The notes below the pieces were generated by a model. That model searched no databases. It was not told the origin of the DNA and saw only the letters and a program-made list of their open reading frames with translations. Shown one piece after another: positions 54,449 through 63,703 of a DNA stretch of 64,000 nucleotides. A program made the translations under genes and the position numbers. The DNA comes from Alphaproteobacteria bacterium (GTDB lineage: Bacteria; Pseudomonadota; Alphaproteobacteria; Micavibrionales; Micavibrionaceae): NCBI GenBank assembly GCA_009929775.1, contig RZZS01000003.1, forward strand, positions 1 to 64,000, in the 5' to 3' direction. Within the stretch, counting starts at the first letter, position 1. Each line of letters begins with the position of its first letter.

Positions 54449-55395
54449 GCCCGTAGCTCCATCAAGGGACGCGCAAGAATTGCACGCGATTCTTGGCAGT
54501 CGTCGTACATTTGCGCGATCAGTTCGTTGAGACTTGCGAATTTCGCCTCGCCGCGAATCTGGCGCACCGGCCGGATCCGCAGCGTTTTGCCGTAGATGTC
54601 GTCGTCGAAATCGAAAATATGGGTCTCGACCTGGGCGGTCCGGATTTCAAACATCGGTCTGATCCCGATATTGGTCGCCGAAGCAAGCCACGGTGCGTCG
54701 ACTCCGTCCTCGACAATCCGGACAAGACTCGCATAAACGCCATAGCCAGGGTGGATGGCATCGCCTAGAGACACGTTCGCTGTCGGAAATCCTAGTTCGC
54801 GCCCACGCTTGTCGCCATGCGCGACAATCCCCTCAATCTCCCAGGGCCAGCCAAGCAGTGCATTGGCCTTTTCGATGTTGCCGTGCCGCAGCGCAGCGCG
54901 CACGTCGCTGGAGGAATAGGGTTCTTCATGAGCGGTGACGATGCGCTCCACGGTGTCGACCGCGATTCCCGCCCGCTCGATGTCGGCGGGCGTTCCCTTG
55001 CGCAACTGTCCGAAGCGGAAATCGTCGCCTACGACGACGTGGGCCGCGCCGAGACCCGTTTTTAACACCTGGTCCACGAACTGAACGGCGGTCTGGCTGG
55101 CGAACGGCCAGTCGAAAGGAATGGCGAATACGAGATCTACCCCGCAGGCTTCAAGCCTCCGCATCTTGAGGGGCTCGGGCGTGACGCGAAAGGGCGGATC
55201 GTCAGGGCGGAGCAGCGCGCGCGGATGGGGTTCAAAGGTCAGGGCGGCAAGCTTCCTGCGCTTTCCGCGGGCCACCGCACCGGCCTGCGCGAGCAGCGCC
55301 TGGTGGCCCCGGTGCACGCCGTCAAAATTACCGATTACCACGACCGCGCCGCGAGCGTGGTCGGGCAAATTCCTGTAGTCGCGAAAAATTTCCAT
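54445..55395 (-). CDS. ribF: Riboflavin kinase / FMN adenylyltransferase
   Basis: 316 residues from the ATG at 55395 (MEIFRDYRNLP). The adenylyltransferase motif GNFDGVHRGHQALL, VVGDDFRFG, and YSSSDVRAALRHG precede the kinase domain motifs (GIVAHGDKRGRELGFPTANV). The bifunctional cytoplasmic enzyme makes FMN and FAD. In relatives it lies just upstream of ileS. An upstream frame extension (MIPPSKGYTE) has no start support. Confidence 0.97.
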   Translation of the reverse strand: MEIFRDYRNLPDHARGAVVVIGNFDGVHRGHQALLAQAGAVARGKRRKLAALTFEPHPRALLRPDDPPFRVTPEPLKMRRLEACGVDLVFAIPFDWPFASQTAVQFVDQVLKTGLGAAHVVVGDDFRFGQLRKGTPADIERAGIAVDTVERIVTAHEEPYSSSDVRAALRHGNIEKANALLGWPWEIEGIVAHGDKRGRELGFPTANVSLGDAIHPGYGVYASLVRIVEDGVDAPWLASATNIGIRPMFEIRTAQVETHIFDFDDDIYGKTLRIRPVRQIRGEAKFASLNELIAQMYDDCQESRAILARPLMELRA

Positions 55396-55446
55396 CGCAA
55401 TTTCTGTATAGCCTTTTGAGGGCGGGATCAAGGACCCGATCGGCGG

Positions 55447-55935
55447 TCAGTGCATGAGGGACGGGACCTGAACCGTGATCGCGCTGTTCTTGGGTGCAAA
55501 GGACGCGCTTTCGGGAGAGGGAAACGGCTCGACGCCATAATCCGCGAGGATGTCTTCCAGCCGGGCAGCTTCTTCGGCCATGCCGAACCGCTTCATGTCC
55601 GTGGTGGCTTCCAGCGAAAGATTGACGATCGCGCAAAAGCGCATATCGTCCGCGTGCGTAAGCGCGTATTCCAGGCGCTCGATGGCCGCTTCCGGGTGTC
55701 CTTCCCGCACAAGGTTCAGGACGCGATCGCGCAAGGACGTATAACCGGGCGGGAGTTCAAGACCCGCCAGCGAGTCGGAGTCGAAATCGCCTCTGGCGGC
55801 AGTCGTGGTGCCTCCGGGGTCATTTTCTCTGTGTGCGTGGTCTTCGGCGCACTCGCAGAACTTGGGCGAAAGAACGCCGACATGCGCGAACGGTGCTGGC
55901 GCCAGCGTGAAATCAGTAGCCGCAGTAGTAAACAT
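55447..55935 (-). CDS. Unknown 162-residue protein upstream of ribF
   Basis: From the ATG at 55935 (MFTTAATDFTLAPAPFAHVG). The N-terminal third is low in structure and has a CECAEDHAH cluster that could bind a metal. The rest is helical (SLRDRVLNLVREGHPEAAIE, CAIVNLSLEATTDMKRFGMA), resembling a TPR-like helix pair. The frame stays open upstream through the palindrome to 56460, but no credible start is seen there. No family recognised. Confidence 0.6.
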   Translation of the reverse strand: MFTTAATDFTLAPAPFAHVGVLSPKFCECAEDHAHRENDPGGTTTAARGDFDSDSLAGLELPPGYTSLRDRVLNLVREGHPEAAIERLEYALTHADDMRFCAIVNLSLEATTDMKRFGMAEEAARLEDILADYGVEPFPSPESASFAPKNSAITVQVPSLMH

Positions 55936-56113
55936 GGCATTAAGATTAACCGAAGGCGTGTCTTGATTGCAAGTTTCGGCTTCCTCGCCCGGCAATTCCA
56001 ATCCGAGCGTTACTCCCCGGTTATCGCCCCGTCTCCCGAATTGTGTACGGACCGGAGATGAGGAGTACCCGCGTGCCATGCATGCATGGCGGAAGATTAA
56101 GTATTCTAAACCC

Positions 56114-56173
56114 CCAAGACACCGCGGCACCAAGTTTCCCTTATTACCAGCGCCTTGGCGTCTTGTTGCCTTG
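56114..56173 (+). repeat. CTTGGTG-type heptamer inverted repeat
   Basis: Left arm CCAAGACACCGCGGCACCAAG minus its last base lies at 56114-56133. The right arm CTTGGCGTCTTGTTGCCTTG lies at 56154-56173. The arms are reverse-complementary in part and built of 7-base CTTGGTG-like units. Confidence 0.6.
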
Positions 56174-56235
56174 TACGTTGCCTTAGTGGTGGAAACACGG
56201 CCGGAATGGGGCCGCGGAATGGGGACGCGCGGAAT

Positions 56236-56273
56236 GGGGACGGAGTAAAACCCCCTCGTTTTACTCCGTCCCC
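56236..56273. repeat. GGGGACGGAGTAAAA palindrome
   Basis: GGGGACGGAGTAAAA (56236-56250), loop CCCCCTCG, TTTTACTCCGTCCCC (56259-56273): a perfect 15-bp stem. Further GGAATGGGGAC copies lie to the left at 56217-56240, and GTCCCCGTTTGCC copies to the right at 56269-56295, as in nested REP units. It shares the GGGGAC...GTCCCC ends with the mutL and ileS elements. Confidence 0.85.
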
Positions 56274-56544
56274 GTTTGCCACGTCCCCGTTTGCCAGAGA
56301 ACGTGGCGCTCATGTGGAATTTATGAAAAACGACCCTCTCCGTTTTTGCACCGGATCGCGCGATTTTGAATTGCTGTTCCTCGCTTGGGGCTAACCAAAA
56401 GAGCAAGTTCGAAAGCTCGGGATCTATGCGGATGCGGCAAAAAAAAGCACACATAGGCATTCATTTTTTTCGTATAATTTATGTCGCGGTGTGGTCGAAA
56501 CGGGACCACATTCCCGCCACTTCCATGACAGGAGACTGAGTAAA

Positions 56545-58236
56545 GTGAGTATGCTAAACAATCTTAGGCTGTCCGTGAAGATGGCCATGGTCATCGGGCT
56601 GTTTACGGTTGCGCTCGCCGGCCTTTCCGTGAATTCGCTGGTGATGTACCGGAACAGCCTGATCGAATCGGAAAAAGCACGGCTGCAGAATATCGTCGAC
56701 CTTTCATACGGCATAATCACGCATTACCAAAAGCTGGCAAGCGACAACGCCTCGGTGTCCGAGGACACGGCACAGCTTATGGCGCGGGACGCGCTTCGCG
56801 GTCTTCGCTATGCGGGTAGCGATTATATCTTCGTCTTTGACAAAAATGGCGGGACGGTCGTTCATGGCGCCAGACCGGAACTTGAGGGGACGAGCCTCGC
56901 CGACTCACAGGATGCAAACGGCGTTTATTTCATCCGCGAGATGGTAAAAATCGCCCGGGACGGAGGCGGATTCCTTCACTATGATTTTCCTCGCGAGGGA
57001 AGCGACGAGCCCCAGCCGAAGCTCAGCTACAGCCTGTATTTCGAGCCGTGGGACTGGATGGTCGGCACCGGTGTTTACATTGACGACGTCGACAGAAAAT
57101 TTTACGCCGCCGCGGCGAAGGCCGCGGGAATCTCTCTTGCCGTTATCCTGATGGGTGTTTTCGTGGCTTCCGTGATTGCGCGCTCGATTTCAGGACCGCT
57201 CGCACGAATGACGGGCGATATGAACAAACTCGCCAGCAGAAATTACGATTTCGAAATTCTGTACACGGATTCCCGGAATGAGATAGGCGAACTTGCCCGG
57301 GCTCTTGAGGTCTTTCGTGAAAACGCCCGGGAAGGCGACCGGCTTCGCGCGGAGCAGGAAGAAGCAAAGGCGCGTCAGGCTGACGAACGGTGCAAAATGA
57401 TGAATGCGATGGCCGATTCATTCGAGGCGCAGGTTGGCGGTATCGTGGAGATCGTCGGAAGCGCGGCGACGGAGCTTGAAGCACTGGCCACGCAGCTTTC
57501 CGCCAGCGCCGAAGAGGCGTCCCGGCAAAGCGCCAGCGTTGCCGGTGCCTCGGAGCAGGCGTCCGCCAACGTTCAGACCGTGGCGGCCGCTGCGGAGCAA
57601 CTGAGCGCGTCGATCCGGGATATCTCGCGTAACATCACCGATACCGCGAGTACCGCAAAAATCTGCACCCGTTCGGCGCAGACCTCAAAGGAAAAGCTCT
57701 CGAACCTTGAGAAGTTGATCGCCCAGATTGACACCGTGTTGCAGTCGATTGTCGACGTGGCGGAGCAGACGAACCTGCTTGCTCTGAATGCGACGATCGA
57801 GGCCGCGCGCGCGGGCGACGCCGGTAAAGGTTTCGCGGTTGTGGCCAGCGAGGTGAAGTCGCTTGCGACACGGACCCAACAAATGACCGACGAGATCTCC
57901 AGCCTCATCAAGGCGATCAAGGACGGCTCCGGCGAAACGGTCATGTCCGTCGACGAGATACTCCGGCAGATTGAAGCGGTCGGCGAGAAAACGACGAGTG
58001 TTGCGGCGTCCGTCGAGGAGCAGAACAATTCGACGGTGGAGATCAGTCGCAATATTCAGCAGGCGTCGCAGGGAACGCAGGAAGTGTCCGCGAACGTCGT
58101 CGGTATTCAGCAAGCCGCGAACGAGAGCGCCAGTGCGACAGCTTCACTTAGGGACAGCGCGGGGAGCCTTTCAAAACAGTCGGCTGAGCTCAAGACAGCG
58201 GTTAGAGGCTTTATCAGTCAGGTGCGTGCGGCCTGA
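56545..58236 (+). CDS. Methyl-accepting chemotaxis protein with Cache sensor
   Basis: 563 residues from a GTG at 56545, nine bases after AGGAGA; an ATG at 56551 is an alternative. TM1 (about 10-32) is followed by a periplasmic single Cache-type domain (DYIFVFDKNGGTVVHGARPE, WDWMVGTGVYIDDVD), TM2 (SLAVILMGVFVASVIA), HAMP and the signalling domain with the hairpin tip VAEQTNLLALNATIEAARAG. It signals to CheA. Ligand unknown; small carboxylates are common for such sensors. A hairpin terminator follows. Confidence 0.94.
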   Translation: MSMLNNLRLSVKMAMVIGLFTVALAGLSVNSLVMYRNSLIESEKARLQNIVDLSYGIITHYQKLASDNASVSEDTAQLMARDALRGLRYAGSDYIFVFDKNGGTVVHGARPELEGTSLADSQDANGVYFIREMVKIARDGGGFLHYDFPREGSDEPQPKLSYSLYFEPWDWMVGTGVYIDDVDRKFYAAAAKAAGISLAVILMGVFVASVIARSISGPLARMTGDMNKLASRNYDFEILYTDSRNEIGELARALEVFRENAREGDRLRAEQEEAKARQADERCKMMNAMADSFEAQVGGIVEIVGSAATELEALATQLSASAEEASRQSASVAGASEQASANVQTVAAAAEQLSASIRDISRNITDTASTAKICTRSAQTSKEKLSNLEKLIAQIDTVLQSIVDVAEQTNLLALNATIEAARAGDAGKGFAVVASEVKSLATRTQQMTDEISSLIKAIKDGSGETVMSVDEILRQIEAVGEKTTSVAASVEEQNNSTVEISRNIQQASQGTQEVSANVVGIQQAANESASATASLRDSAGSLSKQSAELKTAVRGFISQVRAA

Positions 58237-58266
58237 AGCGTCAATCGCCCGGTTCAGAGAAAAAGC

Positions 58267-58300
58267 GGTGGTCCCAAAAAACCTGGACCACCTGTATTTT
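58267..58300 (+). terminator. Candidate terminator after the chemoreceptor gene
   Basis: GGTGGTCC (58267-58274) and GGACCACC (58285-58292) form a perfect 8-bp stem around a 10-base A-rich loop, followed by TGTATTTT. It lies 31 bp after the chemoreceptor stop. Confidence 0.6.
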
Positions 58301-58397
58301 CCATCAGGAACGGACACGCCTCTTCCGGGCTCCGTCTTCTGCGTTCATTCAACTCGGGACCGTAAGCTTCCCCACCCGCAGAACCCGCGCCGAGATC

Positions 58398-59249
58398 TCA
58401 TGGTTCCTGTTTTTTCCGTCTTCCGACCGTTTTCGGGTCTCTTGGCTTGATCATGCGCAGACTGCCGTCCATCTCCTTAAGGAAGCGTGCGATATTTGCG
58501 GTCTTCCGGCGGCCTTGTCCGTTCAGACGTCCCCGGACGACGGGATAGGAGACGCCCAGCATGCGCGCGATTTCCGGCTGCGAAAACCCCTTTCCCCTCA
58601 ACTCGTCAAGTTCCTTTTCGAAGCGGAGTCCAAGCCGGCTTCCGCGGACCTGCACACTGAACGGCAACGCGTCCCACGCAAGTTCGAATTTTACGCGGAA
58701 CTCGGGGTGGGCATGCATGTAGTCGCCAAACACTTCACGGGTCGGCATATCCTCGTCCTTCGCCACTTCGCTGATCGTCCTGCCCTTCTCTATCCGGCGC
58801 AAGAACTCGTGAAAGTCTTTTTCTTCCCACTTCGCTTCCCGACCGTGTGCTTCCAGGCCCCTGCGGTGCCAGGAATTCTTCGCGACATCGGTCGACGGAC
58901 GCCGGTTAACAATCGAGGCATGCAACTTGCGCATATGGTCGGTCGAAGGCCGCTGGGGTATGATGCCTTCCTTGCGCTGGGCGTTCATGATCGTCCTCTG
59001 TTTGTGGCGAAGTTGTTTTCCCACGAGACCCCGCCGCCATGGAAGACCGAACTGTTCGCGGTATTCGTCAGGCTCGCACTGGTGTGTATTCTTGAGGTGC
59101 TTGTGAAGCGACTCGTAGGCATGGCCGCATAGAAGGCAAACAAGCGCATCGTTGTCGAAATAGGCTTCGACTTCGTCCTTCGTCCGGAATTTTTCCGAAA
59201 CTGGAAAGTCCGGCAGCGGCTTTTTGTACGGATATTGCTTTTTCGTCAT
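58398..59249 (-). CDS. Ros/MucR-like zinc-finger protein with C-terminal HTH
   Basis: 283 residues. The zinc finger C38-x2-C41-x9-H51-x4-H56 has exactly the spacing of the prokaryotic Ros/MucR finger, followed by CEPDEYREQFGLPW as in that family. MucR itself is ~140 residues. Here a long basic middle region and a C-terminal helix-turn-helix (GKGFSQPEIARMLGVSYPVV) double the length. It is likely a DNA-binding regulator; the two DNA-binding motifs in one chain are unusual. It starts one base after the upstream AsmA-like gene's stop, so the two are co-transcribed. Confidence 0.8.
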   Translation of the reverse strand: MTKKQYPYKKPLPDFPVSEKFRTKDEVEAYFDNDALVCLLCGHAYESLHKHLKNTHQCEPDEYREQFGLPWRRGLVGKQLRHKQRTIMNAQRKEGIIPQRPSTDHMRKLHASIVNRRPSTDVAKNSWHRRGLEAHGREAKWEEKDFHEFLRRIEKGRTISEVAKDEDMPTREVFGDYMHAHPEFRVKFELAWDALPFSVQVRGSRLGLRFEKELDELRGKGFSQPEIARMLGVSYPVVRGRLNGQGRRKTANIARFLKEMDGSLRMIKPRDPKTVGRRKKQEP

Positions 59250-59250
59250 G

Positions 59251-62200
59251 TCATCCCCCCTCGAACAAAATCCTCCTCAATATCCCCGGCGCCAGCGCCG
59301 CCAGCGGATTAACGGAGATCTCCGGCTCTTTCAAAGGCCCCTTGACGGTATAGGTCGCAGCGAAAACCGCGCCGCCAGCACCCCCGGCGAGAATGTCGCC
59401 GATGACAGGAATGCCGCCGATCAGGGTATTGACCATCGAAAGCGGAACGATCGTACCCGAAAGGTCGATCTTGCCGGTTGCCCGGTCGACGACACCCGCG
59501 AATGTCAGGCCAAGAGAATTGCCCGACGTGCGCCCTTCCCGCAACACCAGCACCGCCCCTTGCGGGCGGTAGAACCAGTCGAAATCAGCTTCGAGCTTGG
59601 TGAACACCATCCCTTCACTGCCGAGAAGCTGCACAAGACCAGGCAGGCTAAGTGCGCTCAGGAGACGCGCAAGACCTGGCGCGTTCACCACCGTAAAGTT
59701 CGTCAGCTCTGCCTTGCCAGCAATGTCCCCTCCGCGAATTGAAAACCCGGACGGCTGCCCGAAAACCTTCAGCTTTCCGCCACGCACGTCCTTGTTGATG
59801 CCGAATGCTTTCAGAACCGCGCCCGCATCGCTGGCCTCAAGGTGAAACTCCTTTCGGGCGGTCTGCGGGTCCGGCTTGTAGCGAAGATAGATCTGCCCGT
59901 TGCCGGCGCGGGCGTCCATTTCGAGTTGCGTGATGTCGCCTGCCACGTCGGTCTCGATATACATTCTGGCGTCGCGCACGGACTCCTCTTCGCCCGTTAT
60001 CATCCTGAGAACATCCACGGACAGGATCATCGGTGGTTCGTCGGCGGCAGCTTTCGCCGCGTCCTTTCGGTCTTCCCTGCCGCTTAGAAACGGGCGCGCA
60101 TCCACCGTCTTCCCGTCGATATCCAGCTTCATTAGTCCGCCCGACTCGCGTTTCAGGACCAGCGAAAAATCGTTCGCTCCCATGCGCAGCCGGTCGGCGG
60201 TAAGGCTCGTCACATCCTGCTCGCCCATGACCGGACCGAACAGCAGGTGGGCATTCACAAGGGAAAGCTCCGCGGACTCGAGATTAAGGCGGCTTATCTC
60301 GACCAGCCTTCCCCGGTCGAGCGATACCTGCAGCGAGCCCGTGCCTGGCAAACTCGCCGGCTTCACGAATTTCAAAGGCGTGAAGGTCAGCAGGACCGGG
60401 GTCAGGTCCGCCTCGATATCGACGGTATTACGGTCGTCGTTCCGCATGATGTAGGTGATTTTTACCGGAAGCGTGCCGCTCAGATAATCATCGAGCCCGA
60501 TGTTGAAATGCTCGCGCAGCGCCTTGTCGGCCCCGAGACTCGCGACAACCTTGCTCGACCACGCGCGACCTTCGCTGTCGAGATACTGCTGCCAGGCGAA
60601 GGTGATATCCCGCCCGCCGAGTTGGCCCCGGCCCTCGACGGTAAAATCCTCTTCGCCGACCGCGACAGCGAACGGACCACCTTTCAGGTCGAGTCCTTCC
60701 ACGAGACCGGGAAGATGCACATCCTTTACCGTGCCGTCCGCGACGATCTTGACTTCCTCTTTTTTCAGGTCTTCCGTCGTCGGGAAAGCGACATTCGCCT
60801 TGATTGAGGCGGTTCCTTTTGTATCCTCCGGTCGGATGCCGAGATCATCGCCGTAGCCAATCGGCTCCCGTGCGAGATATTCGAGCATGGCCGGAAGCGG
60901 TCCGTCGAGTTGCGCCGAAATATCGACGCTTCCCGCTCCCGCGACCATAAGCCCGTCGAACGCGACACGGACGTCTTTGGCCGCGATTGCACCGAGGTGC
61001 GTCGTCCCTTCCACGACCAGCGTATCGGCGTCAAAATCGACGAGACCCTTTCCCGCCGTGTTTTCCGCCGGCACCATCGGAGCCCGGTAATCAACTGTCA
61101 CACCGTCGAACGCGAAGGCAATTTTGCCTTCTCTCACGTCAACATCATCAAATCCTCCGGTCGAGGGCGGCAGCGAGATGACGGCGCTCGCCACCACATC
61201 CGAAAACGTGCCTTTTTCCATCCGCTCGACAAGCCAGCGGTACGCGCCCGTATCCTCAAGCTTCGGCGGGAAAAGGGCGGGCAGATCGTCAACGGCGACC
61301 CGGTCCGCCGTGACTCGGACAGGAACGGTCAAAGCCTCCCCCTGACGATAGGAGAACGAGGAACTCGCAGAGAGGGTGGCCTCGGGCAAATCGACTGTAA
61401 GTTCCCGGATTTCGGTCTGGCCGGTCGCCGCATCCCAGGAGGCAGTCAGCCGCACCTCGTCATAGGCGAGCGGCTCTTCGTAGAGCGCGGGCAGTGAAAC
61501 CTTGCCACCCTGCGACAAGACCGCAAGACGAACATCGACGGGCGTGAGGTCGTCACCGAATTCGGCATCGAGCCGCGCACTGAGGGTCAGCTCGTGACCG
61601 GCAAGGAATTCCAGTTCGCCGAATTTGCGCGACAGCACTTCCGGATCCACGTCCCCGGCGATGAGACTCGCATAAAATGCGTCTTCCTCGACACTGTAAC
61701 GGACACTCGCCTCAACAGTCGCCGTCTTTAGTCCGCCCGGAATTTCGACAAACGCCGTCGCCTCGGCGACCGCGTCACCGCGTGCGATGCGAAAATCGGA
61801 ACGCGGGAAAAACCATGACAAACCCGCGATGTGATCCTCGACCATGACCGATGCTTTTTCCACCTCGACGAGCCCAAGCTGCGAGAGGATCTCCGGACCG
61901 TCCTGACCCTGCCCGCGCGCCCACGCCCGCACCGATTCCAGAACATCGGGAAGGACAGTGCCGTCGCTATCTGTCCCGGCGGCCCCGGGAAAATCCCCGG
62001 CCCCGACGCGAAGTCCATCCTCCGTCCGGACGAGACGCAGGGAGAGCTTGCGAATATAGGCCGCCTGCGGGCGAACCTGTCCTATCAGCAGAGACGAGAG
62101 CGAAAAGGAAAGGCCGAGTTCGTCAACCGACAAAATGTCCTTTTCCTCGCCCTCGACGATGCGAACGTCCTTGAGACCCAGAAGGAGCGGTTTCGAGGCT

Positions 62201-62439
62201 TCCGGCCACTGCAACGCCATCTTCTCGACGGTCAGAGAGAGACCGCTCTTCGAATCATTCAGTGTGCTTTCTATAAATTCTCGCGCGAATTCGAGATCGA
62301 TCGGTCCCGAGGTCAGACGCCAGAGAATCGCCGCGCCGACAATAATGACCAGAACCACGACAACGGCGAGCGCCTCCAGAACGAGAATTGAAAGCTTTTT
62401 GAGCAGTCTGGTTAGTTGAGGGGTGAAAGATTTCATCAC
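59251..62439 (-). CDS. Large AsmA/DUF3971-type envelope protein
   Basis: 1062 residues. One N-terminal membrane anchor (ALAVVVVLVIIVGAAILWRL) precedes a ~1000-residue beta-rich periplasmic region. The C-terminal part (GRTSGNSLGLTFAGVVDRATGKIDLSGTIVP, PVIGDILAGGAGGAVFA) matches the AsmA-like C-terminus that follows DUF3971 in YhdP-type proteins. These form long grooves that move phospholipids to the outer membrane. Start at 62439 or the next codon. Confidence 0.88.
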   Translation of the reverse strand: MMKSFTPQLTRLLKKLSILVLEALAVVVVLVIIVGAAILWRLTSGPIDLEFAREFIESTLNDSKSGLSLTVEKMALQWPEASKPLLLGLKDVRIVEGEEKDILSVDELGLSFSLSSLLIGQVRPQAAYIRKLSLRLVRTEDGLRVGAGDFPGAAGTDSDGTVLPDVLESVRAWARGQGQDGPEILSQLGLVEVEKASVMVEDHIAGLSWFFPRSDFRIARGDAVAEATAFVEIPGGLKTATVEASVRYSVEEDAFYASLIAGDVDPEVLSRKFGELEFLAGHELTLSARLDAEFGDDLTPVDVRLAVLSQGGKVSLPALYEEPLAYDEVRLTASWDAATGQTEIRELTVDLPEATLSASSSFSYRQGEALTVPVRVTADRVAVDDLPALFPPKLEDTGAYRWLVERMEKGTFSDVVASAVISLPPSTGGFDDVDVREGKIAFAFDGVTVDYRAPMVPAENTAGKGLVDFDADTLVVEGTTHLGAIAAKDVRVAFDGLMVAGAGSVDISAQLDGPLPAMLEYLAREPIGYGDDLGIRPEDTKGTASIKANVAFPTTEDLKKEEVKIVADGTVKDVHLPGLVEGLDLKGGPFAVAVGEEDFTVEGRGQLGGRDITFAWQQYLDSEGRAWSSKVVASLGADKALREHFNIGLDDYLSGTLPVKITYIMRNDDRNTVDIEADLTPVLLTFTPLKFVKPASLPGTGSLQVSLDRGRLVEISRLNLESAELSLVNAHLLFGPVMGEQDVTSLTADRLRMGANDFSLVLKRESGGLMKLDIDGKTVDARPFLSGREDRKDAAKAAADEPPMILSVDVLRMITGEEESVRDARMYIETDVAGDITQLEMDARAGNGQIYLRYKPDPQTARKEFHLEASDAGAVLKAFGINKDVRGGKLKVFGQPSGFSIRGGDIAGKAELTNFTVVNAPGLARLLSALSLPGLVQLLGSEGMVFTKLEADFDWFYRPQGAVLVLREGRTSGNSLGLTFAGVVDRATGKIDLSGTIVPLSMVNTLIGGIPVIGDILAGGAGGAVFAATYTVKGPLKEPEISVNPLAALAPGILRRILFEGG

Positions 62440-62500
62440 TTGACTTGGGGATGGTCGGGTACAGATTCCATTACAGGTTACTTTAGAGGTTCAGAGGCTC

Positions 62501-62962
62501 ATGGAAAACATCGAAGTTGGGGCACAGGCCCCTGATTTTTCACTTCCCTCCGACAATGGCGGTCAGGTCAGCCTTTCCTCGCTGCGCGGGCGCAGGGTCG
62601 TTCTCTATTTTTATCCGCGCGACGACACGCCGGGCTGTACGGTAGAGTCCTGCTCTTTCCGCGACAATATGCAGGCGCTCAATGCGCTCAACGTCGACGT
62701 CATTGGCATATCCAAGGACACGCCGGAAAGCCACGACAGGTTCAAACAGAAATACGAGTTGAACTTCCCGCTGGCCTCCGATGCAGACTCGGATGTCTGC
62801 GAGCGCTACGGCGTTTGGAAGGAAAAAAACATGTACGGAAAGAAATCGATGGGCATCGAACGGTCGACCTTCTTGATCGGCGAAGACGGAAACGTCGAAA
62901 AGATCTGGCGCAAGGTCAAGGTCGAAGGTCATGTCGAGGACGTGATGGCCGCCCTGAGGTAA
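62501..62962 (+). CDS. bcp: Thiol peroxidase Bcp (peroxiredoxin)
   Basis: 153 residues. YFYPRDDTPGCTVESCSFRD holds the peroxidatic Cys46 and resolving Cys51 five residues apart, the Bcp/PrxQ arrangement. The end (STFLIGEDGNVEKIWRKVKVEGH) is normal. It reduces hydrogen and organic peroxides in the cytoplasm using thioredoxin. It is transcribed divergently from the AsmA-like gene across a 61-bp gap. Confidence 0.96.
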   Translation: MENIEVGAQAPDFSLPSDNGGQVSLSSLRGRRVVLYFYPRDDTPGCTVESCSFRDNMQALNALNVDVIGISKDTPESHDRFKQKYELNFPLASDADSDVCERYGVWKEKNMYGKKSMGIERSTFLIGEDGNVEKIWRKVKVEGHVEDVMAALR

Positions 62963-62977
62963 GCGATTTGCCGATAG

Positions 62978-63006
62978 AAAAACCCCGGATCGTCGTCCGG
63001 GGTTTC
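62978..63006. terminator. Bidirectional terminator between bcp and the hydrolase
   Basis: AAACCCCGGA (62980-62989) and TCCGGGGTTT (62996-63005) form a 10-bp stem with a 6-base loop; the A run at 62978-62982 gives five T on the minus strand. It lies 17 bp after bcp and 23 bp after the hydrolase stop, serving both convergent genes. Confidence 0.88.
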
Positions 63007-63028
63007 AGAGTAGCAGAAAGCTGTTTGT

Positions 63029-63703
63029 CTAAGCTGCTTTCGAAAGCCCGGCATTCACCCGCCGACCGCCGCCGACCATGTTGAGGTGGTCGTGCACGTG
63101 GGCGCAGAGGCCGTCCACCTTGTCATGGAAGAAATGATTCGCACCGTCCATAACCCGGTAATCGATCTCGATCCCCTTTTGCTGGCGCAGCTTGCTAACG
63201 AGTTTTTCGACAGAATTTTCCGGAACGACATCGTCCCGGTTCCCCTGCAGAATCAGACCCGACGACGGACAGGGGGCAAGAAACGTAAAGTCATAAAGAT
63301 TGGCGGGCGGAGCGACCGATACAAAACCCTGTATCTCGGGACGTCGCATCAGCAATTGCATCCCGATCCACGCGCCGAACGAGAAACCGCCGATCCAGAC
63401 ATACGGTGCGTTGCGGTTGATCTCCTGCATCCAGTCGAGCGCCGCGGCAGCGTCGCTTAATTCGCCCTCACCGCGATCGAACATGCCCTGCGAGCGTCCG
63501 ACGCCGCGGAAGTTGAACCGCATCGTCGAAAAACCGCGCGATGCGAACGTTTGAAACAATGAGAAAGTGATTTTGTTGTTCATCGTCCCGCCCTGCTCGG
63601 GGTGGGGATGAAGGACGAGCGCCAAAGGCGCATTCGGTATCTTTGAGTGCGCGTAACGTCCTTCGAGCCGGCCAGCCGGGCCGTTAAAAATTATTTCGGG
63701 CAT
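63029..63703 (-). CDS. Alpha/beta hydrolase
   Basis: 224 residues. The nucleophile elbow GGFSFGAW (Ser108), an acid in GNRDDVVPE and a histidine in DGANHFFHD complete the triad. HPHPEQGGTMNNK with FNFRGVGRSQG near the N-terminus fits the COG2945 group of small hydrolases. Substrate unknown; cytoplasmic, with no signal peptide. Confidence 0.88.
   Translation of the reverse strand: MPEIIFNGPAGRLEGRYAHSKIPNAPLALVLHPHPEQGGTMNNKITFSLFQTFASRGFSTMRFNFRGVGRSQGMFDRGEGELSDAAAALDWMQEINRNAPYVWIGGFSFGAWIGMQLLMRRPEIQGFVSVAPPANLYDFTFLAPCPSSGLILQGNRDDVVPENSVEKLVSKLRQQKGIEIDYRVMDGANHFFHDKVDGLCAHVHDHLNMVGGGRRVNAGLSKAA

Larger units (their letters stand above)
55936..56544. other. 609-bp gap upstream of the chemoreceptor
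   Basis: No convincing gene. It contains a heptamer inverted repeat at 56114-56173, a GGGGACGGAGTAAAA palindrome at 56236-56273 with flanking partial repeats, and an AT-rich stretch (56440-56485, TTTTTTTCGTATAATTTATG) that holds a TATAAT at 56473-56478 on the + strand and is the likely chemoreceptor promoter. Confidence 0.5.

Noticed and set aside
55936..56460. Long upstream extension of the 162-residue gene through the REP palindrome
   Set aside because: The open frame is likely a by-product of repeat composition; no start or ribosome-binding site supports it and the added sequence is Arg/Pro-rich noise.
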